Of a DNA stretch of 64,000 nt, positions 11,271 through 20,757 are shown piece by piece. This DNA is from Silene conica (taxonomy: Eukaryota > Streptophyta > Magnoliopsida > Caryophyllales > Caryophyllaceae). The stretch's first letter is position 1. The number at the start of each line of letters is the position of its first letter. Under the pieces are notes generated by a model that did not search any database, was not told the origin of the DNA, and saw only the letters and a list, made by a program, of their open reading frames with translations. The DNA lies in contig CM055314.2 in the NCBI GenBank assembly GCA_029255685.2, positions 72,552,815 through 72,616,814 on the forward strand, in the 5' to 3' direction. The translations under genes were made by a program, and so were the position numbers.

Positions 11271-12068
11271 AAGAACAGAGGGAAAATCATTCCTCACTTT
11301 CAGAAACTCACGGCCCCTGCTACTTCTTAGTTTTGTACTTTTAGATTATATTTCGCAATTCGTTTGTATCGCTCGGAACAGATTCTTGTTCTTTCCTACT
11401 CTTGTTACTGCCTATTCTCGGTATTTCTGATTCTTTGTTTTATTTCAATTCTTTCTTATTTTCTGCTATGTTATCAATCGTTCATTCCGTAGTTATATTC
11501 GTTCTTACAACAATTATGCGTAGCTAATTCCTACGCTAGGATTTAGGGTAGCCATGACGTAGGATGAATTGTTAGTTTAGGATACCCGTAATTTGGTTTG
11601 TATGTATCAGTCGCAAATAATATATGTTGATTGTTTGAGTCGACGCACTCAATTGACTGTTTAGAAACCCTCTTGGCCTAGATCGGAAGATTGGTTTAGG
11701 GGTAGTTCTGCGACGATTACTAAGACCGTACTGATGAGGGCGGAAGCTAAGTTAGTATAGTCTTAGGGCGAATAGCGGACCGGAAGGACCTTTTTCACTA
11801 CCCACAGACCGAATTTAGGGTGTCTTATGATTATTAGTTAAGACTTTAGTAGCCATGGTGAACCGACGATCCTAGTGCTTTTTCTATATGTTCTATTTCC
11901 CTTTTTCTCGTAGTTTTTAGAATTTAAATCAATCAACCCCCCAAATTGTGACTTTACGAACTATAATTGCATATAGATATTACTTCCCTGTGGAGATCGA
12001 CCCTATTTACCGCTAGCTTCCGTTAGTAGTATTAGGTAATTATTTTTGGTACTGAAACGACGGTATTA

Positions 12069-12214
12069 GTTGAACTAAAAATAATATTCAAATACAAAAA
12101 TTAAACAAAATGAAAATATTATTAAAATAATTAACAAATACATTAATATTAAAACGTTAAATCAAGCGATATTAAAATAAAAACATTACAACATTGAAAT
12201 GAAACACATCACAT
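12069..12214. other. AT-rich spacer between two LTRs
   Basis: It contains the GTTGA target duplication of the solo LTR and then AT-rich sequence up to the Tekay-like LTR. Nothing recognisable is seen. Confidence 0.5.
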
Positions 12215-12963
12215 GTAAAACCCCTCGCAAAAGCGGAAATATAAAACATACAAAGTACTAAAAATGCAGCGGAATTAAAACCTTTTAACAAACTAAACAT
12301 GCGAGGCGCTTTAACAAACTAAACATGCGGAAGATAAAACATAGATAAGTATATATAAGTACTATATAAAAGCAGCCCGGGATAGCATATCCCTACAGGC
12401 ACAAAATACTGAAACCATAAAACTAAAGTCTAGCTAACGAATGGGTAAAATCATCGATGAAGGATCATCGCTCGCTAGCCTCAACGTAACCCCCTGCAAA
12501 CAGCATCAAGTACCTACACACATACAACATGTGCGCCACAGTCAGTGGGGAGTGACTAGAGCTCTCATAGCCACCTAATGTCATATGACACAGAACATGT
12601 AAACAAGCATTATACTCCAACATAAACAACCATGTGAAGCATTTATCTCAACATCTCAATCTCCTATCATCATGCAAATACTATGCAAAGGCTCTCAACC
12701 AACTTCGGAAATTATTTGGAAGGAGAGCCGGTTTCCCTTCCGGTTGCCCGGCCGGGGGGGTCTTTCAATCCAAACCATTTACGAAACCAATTAAAGAGTC
12801 ATCCAATGCCTTGGATGAACAATACTATAAGCAAGGTACTAAACTCATCAATATCAACATACATATCTGACACTGTACCAACTCTAGGCAAGCAGATATC
12901 AAACAACAAGTATATAACACCGTACCCCTACTCAGGAAAGTATATACAAATCAACACACACGC

Positions 12964-13300
12964 GAACCACCCACGAAGGGGTTCGACCACAGAACAATGA
13001 ACCACCCACGAAGGGGTTCAACACAGAATAATGAACCACCCACGGAGGGGTTCAACACGGATAAAGAACCACCCACGGAGGGGTTCGACAGAAAGGCAGA
13101 ACCACCGACGGAGGGGTTCGCACGAAGGAAACAGAACCACCCACGGAGGGGTTCGACACGGAGAAAGCAGAACCACCCACGGAGGGGTTCGCACGAAGAA
13201 GACAGAACCACCCACGGAGGGGTTCGTCCAGAAGAGGGAACCACCCACGGTGGGGTTCACACGAACAAACACAATGAACCAACCACGAAGTGGTTCCACA
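12964..13300. repeat. Ten-unit minisatellite GAACCACCC-ACGGA-GGGGTTC
   Basis: Ten units start with GAACCACCC or GAACCAACC and end with GGGGTTC (about 21 bp), separated by variable 11-16-bp linkers; the period is about 32-37 bp. Each core is itself an imperfect inverted repeat (GAACC at the left, GGTTC at the right), so each unit can form a small hairpin. The cores are more conserved than the linkers. Open frames over this array (NHPRRGST-like repeats) are by-products of the repeat, not genes. Confidence 0.9.
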
Positions 13301-13570
13301 ACCAAATCTCCCAAGGAGGCTACTCAATAAACCACAATCAATTCTTTAAATACATTCAATCAACACTTAATTGACCCCGGGAACAAAGTCGAGGGAGAGC
13401 CGGTTTCCCTTTCGGTTGCCCGACCGGGGGGTCTCTATCCTCACTCCATTCCCGAACCCAATATAGTGCCGCCCGAACTCCGGGGACTCCAAACATGCAT
13501 ACAAAGCATACGGAAAAAGAATCAATGCAATCCGACTTGAAAATCAAAAGTTATTAAACAAATAACACAA

Positions 13571-13902
13571 TCAGGGGCTCTCAGCCGGTTGGCCACAGGC
13601 GGCCGGTCAACCGGCTGAGAGTCCTTACTCTCCAGCCGACATGCAAGCAAACAACATAAGGATCTCCCAGCCGGCCGGCCGGCTGCCGGTCCACCAGCTG
13701 GGGACTCTATTCTCTTCCCTTCTCGCAACAACATACAAATACAACAATTTGGACTCCCGGCCGGCCGGCCGGCTGCCGGTCCACCGGCTGGGGGTCCACC
13801 GGCTGGGGGTCCTTTCCCAAATTTCCTCGAAAATAAAACAATACGAAAGGGGACTCTGAGCCGGCCGACCGGCTGCCGGTCAGCCTGCCGGCTCAGAGCC
13901 TC
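13571..13902. repeat. Four GC-rich palindromic units (CAGCCGG/CCGGCTG) in Tekay-like LTR
   Basis: Units lie near 13573-13621, 13660-13706, 13754-13812 and 13855-13900. Each is built from half-sites CAGCCGG and CCGGCTG around a CTGCCGGT core, with AT-rich spacers of about 40-50 bp; the start-to-start spacing is about 90 bp. The same unit design occurs in the Athila LTRs and internal regions at 22.6, 27.5, 35.6, 40.5 and 42.1 kb, although those elements belong to another lineage. The third unit has a small extra duplication (GGGTCCACCGGCTG twice). Confidence 0.9.
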
Positions 13903-14848
13903 TGCTCGCATTTTTCGCCATTTTCGCAAATTCCCAATCCTTTCAATTCTTTACCAAACCGTCTTAAACATGATTTTACGCAACAACACGATATTTCCCA
14001 CATGTATAAGAGATCAATTACACATAAGAACATGTACCCAAATAAGCAATTCGAGAGTTAACAAGAAAATCCCAAATTAACCGGTCTTAACATGTATACT
14101 CCTAAAACCACTTTCTCATCCAATTCTTCCTCAAATCATCACACAAATCAGTTTATAAAACATTATAAGAACAATACAGGACCTAACAATCATACTAACT
14201 TCATCAAAACACATTAAAACCACATATAGTGCTAATTTAGACAAAAAGGCCGAGTTACTCATAATAGTCACCTCTCAAGCGATTAAGCTTCTTGCTCCTC
14301 TTCAAACTTGTCCCTAACCTCTTTGTGATCTTCTAAGCTTCCTCCTACAACATGAAAAACGATTTAAGATAGGCTATACACGGATTACTCCAAAACAGCC
14401 CTTTTTTGAAGTGGGACGAAATGAAAAACGGAAGTGACGGATGGCTTGCAAATTCGATGAGGATTCCGAAAATGTATTTATTACCTCGATTTGATGAACG
14501 GATGATGGAGAAAAATGGAAAAGAAGATGAAGATTCAAGAGAGTTTTGTGAGAAATGAGTTTACAGTGTCTTTGCTTTTGGAGGAACAATTATGTCGACC
14601 TAAGGGATTTGTGAGGGTTTAAGGATTGTCCTTTCCGTTTAAAGAAAACGGGTTTGGATATTTTGAACGGGTTTTAAGATGTGAACTTAAGTTGTCAAGT
14701 TGTATTCGTCTTAAGGACTTAAGGTTCTTAAGACGGATCTTACTATTTATTTAAAACACTTTCCCAATAAATTACGGAAATATTATTTTATTACCTAAAA
14801 TAATTTAAAATGCTTAAAACATATTTTACGAAAATGCGGGATGTTACA

Positions 14849-15025
14849 GTCACCCCATCTTTCAAAAAGTTTCGTCCTCGAAACTTGAAAGCAGTAACAA
14901 GGACAAAGTTAACAAACCAAGGTTTTCACTTAAACGGTTATACAAAACTTAGGTTTCTTTCACAGATTTCGAAAACAACTTTCTAAGGCACGAGTCTTCG
15001 TCAATGGACGTTGGGGTTCTCGTTG
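14849..15025 (-). mobile_element. 3' internal tail of the Tekay-like element
   Basis: On the minus strand it contains AAGTTTCGAGGACGAAACTTT just before the polypurine tract. This CGAGGACGAA stretch is characteristic of the end of Del/Tekay internal regions, next to the end of pol. Only about 150-180 bp are present before sequence of the PIF transposon begins. The rest of the element is missing, so this is a 3' truncated fragment. The phrase CATTCAAGAGCCCGACATTC occurs twice at the junction (15028 and 15060). Confidence 0.55.
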
Positions 15026-15030
15026 TACAT

Positions 15031-16440
15031 TCAAGAGCCCGACATTCCAAATCTGAGACATTCAAGAGCCCGACATTCGTCCACTGGAACTTGATGCCCA
15101 TACTTTTCCCAATTATGTTCCATTAAATCCTCCCTAAGAGACCTATTAATACCAGCATCCTCCAAATTTGTCCGATTTGTGATAAACTCTTCAACGGTGT
15201 TGGTATACTCCATGGCATGTTCAGATCTTTGTACGGTGATTTCACCTTCTTCAGTTTCATCATTGTATTGATTGGGATCAGCATATGATGCATATAAATG
15301 TCTTTCGTCCTCAACAATCATATTATGCAATATAATACAAGTCATCATAAATTTATCCAGCATATTTTCATCCCATGACGGAGCAGGATATCGAAGGACA
15401 ACAAACCTGGCTTGTAATACCCCGAAAGCACACTCCACGTCTTTCCTTACACTCTATTGTCTCTTTGCAAACAACATTTCCTTAGGGGTTTGTGGAAGAG
15501 GGTTTGATTTCAAAAATGTAGACCAATTTGGATAAATACCATCGGTGAGTAAATAATATGGTGTGTTGTATTCATGTCCATTCACTGTGATTTTACTGGT
15601 GGAGCTCTTCCGTTCAACAAATCATCAAAAACAAGAGAGCGATAAAGAACAGTAAGATCGTTGCAGGTACCCGGTAGCCCGAAAAAACAATGCCATATCC
15701 ATAAATCTTGAGAAGCAACAACTTCTAAAATAGTGGATGCTTCGCCATTTCTCCCTTGGTATTGTCCTTTCCAAGCAGTAGGACAATTTTTCTAACTCCG
15801 ATGCATACAATCAATTGACCCGATCATACCTGGAAATCCTCGACGACTGTTGATGAGTAATATTTTGTCTAAATCTTCTTTCGTGGGAGTTCTCATATAC
15901 TCCTTACCAAATTTGGCAATCACTGATTCAGTGAAGTGTTTAAGCGATTCCCGTGCGGTTGACTTACTTAGCCTTAAGTACTCGTCAACCCTATCCGCCG
16001 CCTCTCCCTATGACAACATGCGAATTGCTGCTGTACATTTTTCCAAAGCAGATATACTGAGACGTCCAGCCCCATCAGGACATTGTTGAAAGTATTGATC
16101 TTGTGCTTTTACACCTTCAACCAATCGGAGAAACACTTCTTTGCGCATTCGGAATCTACGACGAAAAATGTTGTCTGGATATGTTGGGTTATTAGCAAAA
16201 TAATCTTGGTAGATTTGTTTGAAACCATCCTCTCGGTTTCGTTCATAATATTTTTTCTTATAACCCCGTCTTCTCTTAGACTTACATTTACTTAAAACAT
16301 GAGATATCATACACTTGAGTGCAAGACATCTCATTTTAGTATTTTCATTATCAGATGAATCAGAGGAAGCAAAAAGTAGCTACGTGCTTGTTTCATTTGT
16401 TCTTCCTCCATGTGTTCATCCACTATTTGAGAAAAAATTG
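15031..16440 (-). pseudogene. PIF/Harbinger transposase (DDE_Tnp_4 type), degraded
   Basis: Three minus-strand pieces in successive order represent one transposase. The N-terminal part (16334-16008) includes FRRRFRMRKEVFLRLVEGV, the helix-rich region typical of plant PIF transposases. A short middle part follows (about 15810-15625), then the C-terminal part (15438-15031) with ECAFGVLQARFVVLRYP and CIILHNMIVEDE, the block around the last catalytic acidic residue. Frameshifts or stops separate the pieces, near 16008, 15800-15850 and 15440-15600. The protein would cut and paste the element, working with the Myb-like ORF2 located upstream on the same strand. Confidence 0.8.
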
Positions 16441-16570
16441 TTTGTTAAATATGAAAAAGTATTAATATTTGTTAAAGTAAATAAAGTTTATGAGTAAATG
16501 GTAACAAAGAAGAAAAGTGAGTTGAACTTAAATATGAAAAAATGCTAGTATTTATAGATATAAAAGATTT

Positions 16571-16697
16571 GTAGCCGTTGAAATATTCCAATTTATAGCC
16601 GTTGGAAAATATAACTTTTGGAATATTTGAGTTTATAATTGTAGCCGTTGTTGTCATTTCAATTTATGAATATAGCCGTTGAAAATGTAGCCGTTGG
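16571..16697. repeat. Five copies of (T)AGCCGTTG between the two PIF genes
   Basis: AGCCGTTG occurs at about 16572, 16597, 16642, 16673 and 16688 in an AT-rich background, with another copy (GAGCCGTTGAAATC) near 19849 close to the right end of the transposon. The cluster sits in the promoter-side gap of the transposase gene. It could be a binding motif for the element's own proteins, but only its repetition is observed. Confidence 0.6.
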
Positions 16698-16799
16698 ACA
16701 TAAATATTATATTAAACTTAAAAACCAAACTTGAAAATAATACATTAAACATAAATATTACATAATACTTGAAAAAAATACATTAAACAACTTATTCTT

Positions 16800-17096
16800 C
16801 TACTCCTTTTCAGCAGGAGTTAAGTTCGATTTATGAGTTAAATTTTCCCACATTTGCATCATCAACTTCCTCTCTTCTAACTCATATCTTTTTAAATTTA
16901 ATTCATACGCTAAATCTTGTTGCTCTATAAACTTCGCTCTTAAAGCTTCAGTTTCGTTACTTTTGGTTCTCATTATCTCATTATTCAACTCTAATTGCCT
17001 AGCAAGATCAGAAATATCAAATTCGGGAACTTGAGTGTTCCCTTTATTTCTCTTAGCAGCTTTAATACCCATAGGACGTACCCTAGATGGACCGTC
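16800..17096 (-). pseudogene. PIF/Harbinger ORF2 (Myb/trihelix-like), C-terminal part
   Basis: This is the C-terminal portion of the ORF2 protein that continues from 18153 across a solo LTR. The residues after the insertion read DGPSRVRPMGIKAAKRNK, followed by a charged helical stretch with ARQLELNNEIMRTK and LNLKRYELEERKLMMQMW, the coiled-coil-like tail seen in plant PIF ORF2 proteins. It stops at TPAEKE. In PIF/Harbinger elements this DNA-binding protein is needed alongside the transposase. The reading frame itself is clean in this part. Confidence 0.7.
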
Positions 17097-17101
17097 ATCA
17101 G

Positions 17102-18147
17102 TGTAGGAAATATCTGTATATATTCTCAATTCTTTATATGCAGGATTATAACAAATTTATAATGTACGATTTATAGTCATAAACGAAGAACAAGATACAA
17201 AGATTGGGATTAAAAATTAACCTTCTGTCTTTGCAAAGGCCTAAGATCAGATATCAAAACAGATATCCTCTTAATCGTTGCACCCAAGATGTCCTAAGAA
17301 ATACTCTTTCCTGAGCTAGAAACTGCAAAAATTACCTTTAATTTTGTGTAAGATGAAAGCTAGAGAGAGGAGAGGGGAGGGAATTAGTCGTGTAACTCGC
17401 GTCGTGTGTTATAGGGAGGCGTGCCAAGGGGTATTTATAGAGGGTGGTAGTCGATAGTCAGTATATCTCTTAACCACCTTACATAGTTTAGATAGGATTC
17501 TCAAATCCGTATTTGAGTCTGCCAAAACTACTGCCTAAATAAATAACAAACTCTATCTTTTGGCACTACCTACTACTGACCGAAATTCCCTCCATCTGGC
17601 CGAAATTTTATCTGTTTCGGTTCCTAGTAACCGATTTTATTTATTGCATAAAGTCGGTTATTGTCCTCTCTTGTGTATAATGATTATTTTATAAATATCG
17701 TATATTTATAATTTAATAATTAAATATAACTGTTTATATTCAACTAAATCATTTAATCTTTATTAAATAATTTCATTACACACTAGTTAAATATAACATT
17801 TTATATTTAATTACGAATTAACATTTTAATTCGTTTTAGCTAATATTATTTAATCAATATTAAATAATTATATATCATCATTACTTTGACTAACCGTTTA
17901 GTCTTATAGGGTATCAATATGATTACATTTTCATCTAATCATATCTCTCGGATTCCATCCTTTAGGTGTGACTCTTAGGGACCAGTTGATTACCGCCATC
18001 TGTATGACAATAACGTCAAACTTTCTAGCAAGTCAACCGTTATTGATAAACGTGAATCAACTGGCTAAAATACAAAGTATACCCTGTGTTCCTTTAAGAG
18101 ATTTATACGTGTTGTCGCACTAACTGTTGAGGACACTAGCTCCAACA
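17102..18147 (-). repeat. Copia solo LTR inserted in PIF ORF2
   Basis: This 1046-bp LTR begins on the minus strand TGTTGGAGCTAGTGTCCTC (18147) and ends TTTCCTACA (17102). It is flanked by a perfect 5-bp duplication ATCAG (17097-17101 and 18148-18152). Its first 35 bases and the block around GGTCCCTAAGAGTCACACC resemble the LTRs of the gag-only element at 2.1-10.4 kb, so it is a related Copia family. No internal sequence remains. Removing it joins the two ORF2 coding parts in frame. Confidence 0.85.
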
Positions 18148-18152
18148 ATCAG

Positions 18153-18586
18153 TTGGCGTAGAGTTGTCATCTTTTTCATTGACCCTCGTCCTTTTACCAC
18201 TACTGTCAGATTCAGTGTACAGTGTTGGTGGGTCTTCAACCGGATCTCTTACAGAAGAATGACATACTTCACGCCATTCAGAAAAATTTCGTAGCTTCCG
18301 CCATTGACTTTCAAAAGTTGCCACACATGTACCATGTAGCCTCTTTGCCTCATCAATCACATCTTCTTCTCTCATTCCGCTCGCACTCCTTCGACTAGCT
18401 TGTTCATAGTGAACGACCCATTTCATAACGCCGGTGGCTATTCTAGACCAGCGATTTGTTAGCATACAAATCGTGCGTTCCCTTGTTGGGGTTGAGCCTG
18501 ATCTTGCTGCTCGTGATTCGTCAAATTTAGCCTTTACTCTCTTCCAAAATTTATCTTTTCCTTGGTTGGTGCCAATACGAGCATCA
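18153..18586 (-). pseudogene. PIF/Harbinger ORF2, central Myb/SANT part
   Basis: This minus-strand part contains NQGKDKFWKRVKAKFDE, then RTICMLTNRWSRIATGVMKW and FESQWRKLRNFSEWREVCH. These are the SANT/trihelix-like helices and the W-rich region typical of plant PIF ORF2 and related NAM-associated proteins. It is bounded on the left by the Copia solo LTR and on the right by a hAT-type element that inserted after TAC-MSIST. The frame is open, so both insertions look more recent than any point-mutation decay here. Confidence 0.7.
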
Positions 18587-18594
18587 GTTGAGAT

Positions 18595-19246
18595 TAGGGA
18601 TGACAATGGGTAGGGTTTGGGTAGGGTCCGACAAGACCCGACCCGAAGTAAAAAACCTTAGACCCATACCCGACCCAGACCCTAAATGGTCTGAAATTAA
18701 TGGACCCATACCCGACCCAAATGGGTATGGGTTCGGGTAGGGTCTACCCTAGGGTCCAAATTTTCTTAACGAGTCATTCAATAAAATGTACCAAAGTTCG
18801 AATTAAATTACAAAGTTTTGATTAAAGTATTACAAAGTCTTAGTTATTTGGATCATTACCCGTGCCCGACCCTAAATTATATCATTTACCGTACCCAAAC
18901 TCATCATTTTCATCAATCTCCTCGTTATTCTTAATGGTTATTTGGATATGCGTATAGTATATTAATGATAACTAATAAGGGTCATCTGTTTGGGTGTATT
19001 ATTTGGGTTATTGACGTTCGTAGGTGTGTTTTTTCTTTTTCTTTTTCTTTTTTTTTTAATAAATATAAGGGTCTAAGGGTCGGGTAGGGTCCCAAGACCA
19101 AGACCCCGACCCGGACCCGAAGTTTTTATATAAGACCCATACTCGACCCATACCCGAGTGGGTCTTTAAAATTCAGACCCATCCTCGACCCGTTAGGGTC
19201 TGACCCTAAGGGTCTGGGATGGGTAGCCGACCCACTGCCATCCCTA
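18595..19246. mobile_element. hAT-type non-autonomous element with telomere-like G-rich interior
   Basis: This 652-bp element has inverted termini TAGGGATGACAATGGG and CCACTGCCATCCCTA and a perfect 8-bp duplication GTTGAGAT (18587-18594 and 19247-19254), the hallmark of the hAT superfamily. The ends consist of degenerate GGGTAGGGTTTGGGTAGGG and ACCCGACCC repeats in inverted orientation. The middle is AT-rich and non-coding, including a T-rich tract near 19030-19060. It interrupts the Myb-like ORF2 of the PIF transposon. Confidence 0.9.
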
Positions 19247-19254
19247 GTTGAGAT

Positions 19255-19644
19255 ACTCATATATGCTGCTATAAGAAATTCATCTTCCAAGCCTGACCAG
19301 GCGGTCTTTTTTCTCCCAACATTATCGAGTGCTACATTAGGAGTTAATTGGCTCTCCATATATTCATTCTGTTGAAATATATTCCCATCGGAAGATAACT
19401 ATACAACCGGTGGTCGTGGGTGGTTTGGGCGCTCTTCTTCGAAGAAATGAGGATTACTTTCTCCAAAATATCTCGTTATTGGTGTAGAATAATTTTAGTT
19501 TGATGGACTTTGCATTTTTTGCATAGGTGAACCTTGATTATATAATAAAGTTTGATTTTTCATTGCTTGTTGAAATTGAAGAAATTGTATAAAATTAGGA
19601 TCATTGTAAGGATTAATGTTGTTATTATCATTATTGTTATTCAT
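19255..19644 (-). pseudogene. PIF/Harbinger ORF2, N-terminal part with two stops
   Basis: The likely ATG is at 19644-19642 (MNNNNDNNNINPYNDPNF), an asparagine-rich start common in plant PIF ORF2 proteins. The same frame meets stop codons at 19495-19497 and about 19399-19401, then stays open through KKTAWSGLEDEFLIAAYM up to the hAT insertion. The two stops are the only point lesions of ORF2 that I see; the other breaks are the solo LTR and the hAT insertion. An upstream ATG at 19704 adds 20 hydrophobic residues and is less likely. Confidence 0.65.
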
Positions 19645-20073
19645 AGTAAAAAGTTGTAATATTAGTAAATATTGTGATAAAATAAATAATTTGTGAAAAT
19701 ACATACAAATTTAACTCTATTCTATTTATAGACCCATTTTTTTTTCAAATAACAAAATTTATAACGTTACAAAATGTTAACATTGCACAATTGTACGTTG
19801 GAAAATAGTGCCTGCAATTAATTCATTTAATTGTGTGTGTATGCAAGAGCCGTTGAAATCAATTGAATGGTATATTGAAAGCAATTTGTAGGAATCTTTT
19901 TGCAACCTTTTTTTGCCTCAACTTTCCAACTGTCCTTCAAATGGCGAAAATACAACTCTCCTTCTCCATCCCATTTTTTCTCCATGATTGTGTAAATTAT
20001 GGAGAGTTTTTTTTTCTCCATTCACTCTATGGAGAGTTTTCTTTCCATGGATGTGGATGCTCTAAGAGTCGTT
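19645..20073 (-). mobile_element. 5' terminal region of the PIF/Harbinger transposon
   Basis: This is the non-coding terminal part upstream of ORF2. It ends CATGGATGTGGATGCTCTAA; the reverse complement, TTAGAGCATCCACATCC, is the inverted terminus next to a TTA-type site. The block CTCTCCTTCTCCATCCC...ATGGAGAG matches the Tourist-like MITE relics at 536-1890, suggesting that those derive from such an element. The opposite terminus should lie left of 15031 but is missing. Confidence 0.55.
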
Positions 20074-20154
20074 GGCTATCCTTCAATCACGGCTCTTATA
20101 TCTTCTCTTTACCATCTTTGTATATTTATAGTTGTATTATTTCATTCTAACATC

Positions 20155-20689
20155 ATGAGAAGTGGTACTTGTTTAGCCCAAAATCCGCCATCACATCGAT
20201 TGGGCCCAGAGACGAATAAAAACATACGCAGCCCATTACAAAGCAGATTGTACTTAAGGAAAGAGTCGTTGAAAGGAGAAGAAAAGGTCAAAAACCCTAG
20301 AAGCATATTCTCCTCAACTTACTCCTATATTCCCGGAGCAGCCCAAGACCAGAGCAGATTCAGATAGCCCAGAATCCAAAGCTATAAAAAGGAAGCTAGG
20401 GCATTTTTATTATTCAGTTCACGCATTGTAAAACTTTACTACTTACGCAAGCACTTGTACTCATTCAAAACAACGAAATTACTCGATCATATATAGTAAA
20501 AATATTGGTGGGATTCCGTTCCCCCCGCGGTTGTTTCCCTCATTGGGTTTTTCCGCGTCACCAAAAACCTCTTGTGTCATTCTTTATTTCTTTTGTTCTC
20601 TATATTTATTTATACGTAAAATATTTATATTGGTTGACACTTTGACCCGCATCACATAAACTTGACCCGGTAGAAATTTTACCAAAACA
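20155..20689 (+). repeat. 5' LTR of a Tat-lineage Gypsy element (start approximate)
   Basis: The right edge is fixed by the primer binding site that follows ...ACCAAAACA. The left edge is uncertain: TGAGAAGTGGTACTTG at about 20155 is the best TG start. A TATA box GCTATAAAAAGGAAG is at 20381-20395, and GC-rich GTTCCCCCCGCGGTTG is near 20520. No second LTR is found because the element is truncated at about 45897. Confidence 0.5.
20381..20392 (+). promoter_or_regulatory. TATA box of the Tat 5' LTR
   Basis: GCTATAAAAAGG is a strong plant TATA match, placed about 300 bp before the LTR end. The R region would start near 20410-20420. The assignment is positional. Confidence 0.55.
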
Positions 20690-20691
20690 AT

Positions 20692-20710
20692 TTGGCGCCC
20701 ACCGTGGGGC
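20692..20710 (+). promoter_or_regulatory. Primer binding site of the Tat element
   Basis: TTGGCGCCCACCGTGGGGC directly follows the LTR. This is the primer site seen in many plant Tat-lineage Gypsy elements. It confirms the plus orientation and the 5' end of the element that continues after 42814. Confidence 0.85.
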
Positions 20711-20757
20711 ATAGTGCGCATTCCAATATTTAAAATCGTTATCTCGTCACAACAAGC

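Larger units (their letters stand above)
10602..12068 (+). repeat. Gypsy-type solo LTR with palindrome cluster
   Basis: It begins TGATGTGTGCATTTG and ends ...GGTATTA, flanked by a perfect 5-bp duplication GTTGA (10597-10601 and 12069-12073). The final CA appears mutated to TA. There is no primer site or internal sequence on either side, so it is a solo LTR formed by LTR-LTR recombination. The 3' part with TTCCCTGTGGAGATCGACCC is typical of plant Gypsy (Athila/Tat-like) U5 ends. A TATA-like TATTTATAAAAG lies near 11254, about 60 bp downstream of five TCTCGATCGAGA-type palindromes. Confidence 0.75.
12215..14848 (-). repeat. Tekay/Del-like Gypsy 3' LTR with hairpin arrays
   Basis: On the minus strand it starts TGTAACATCCCGCATTTTCG (14848) and ends GAGGGGTTTTACA (12215), the terminal pattern of Del/Tekay chromovirus LTRs; its length is 2634 bp. 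Directly upstream, the minus strand reads GAAAGATGGGGTGAC, a polypurine tract, so this is the 3' LTR. Inside are a 10-unit minisatellite of about 35 bp (12964-13300) and four GC-rich palindromic units (13571-13902). A TATA-like CACTATATTGG on the minus strand lies near 13463, between the two arrays. No matching 5-bp duplication is found because the 5' part of the element is lost. Confidence 0.75.

Noticed and set aside
12951-13374. Overlapping open frames on both strands with NHPRRGST- or EPLRGWF-like repeats
   Set aside because: They follow from the 35-bp minisatellite being open in several frames. There is no start context, conservation or domain.
12215-14848. Solo LTR for the Tekay-like copy
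   Set aside because: No matching 5-bp duplication, and the adjacent polypurine tract plus CGAGGACGAA tail show that it is a 3' LTR with a remnant of internal sequence.
18595-18760. Interstitial telomere repeat
   Set aside because: The GGGTAGGGTT-like units are degenerate and bounded by hAT inverted termini with an 8-bp duplication.
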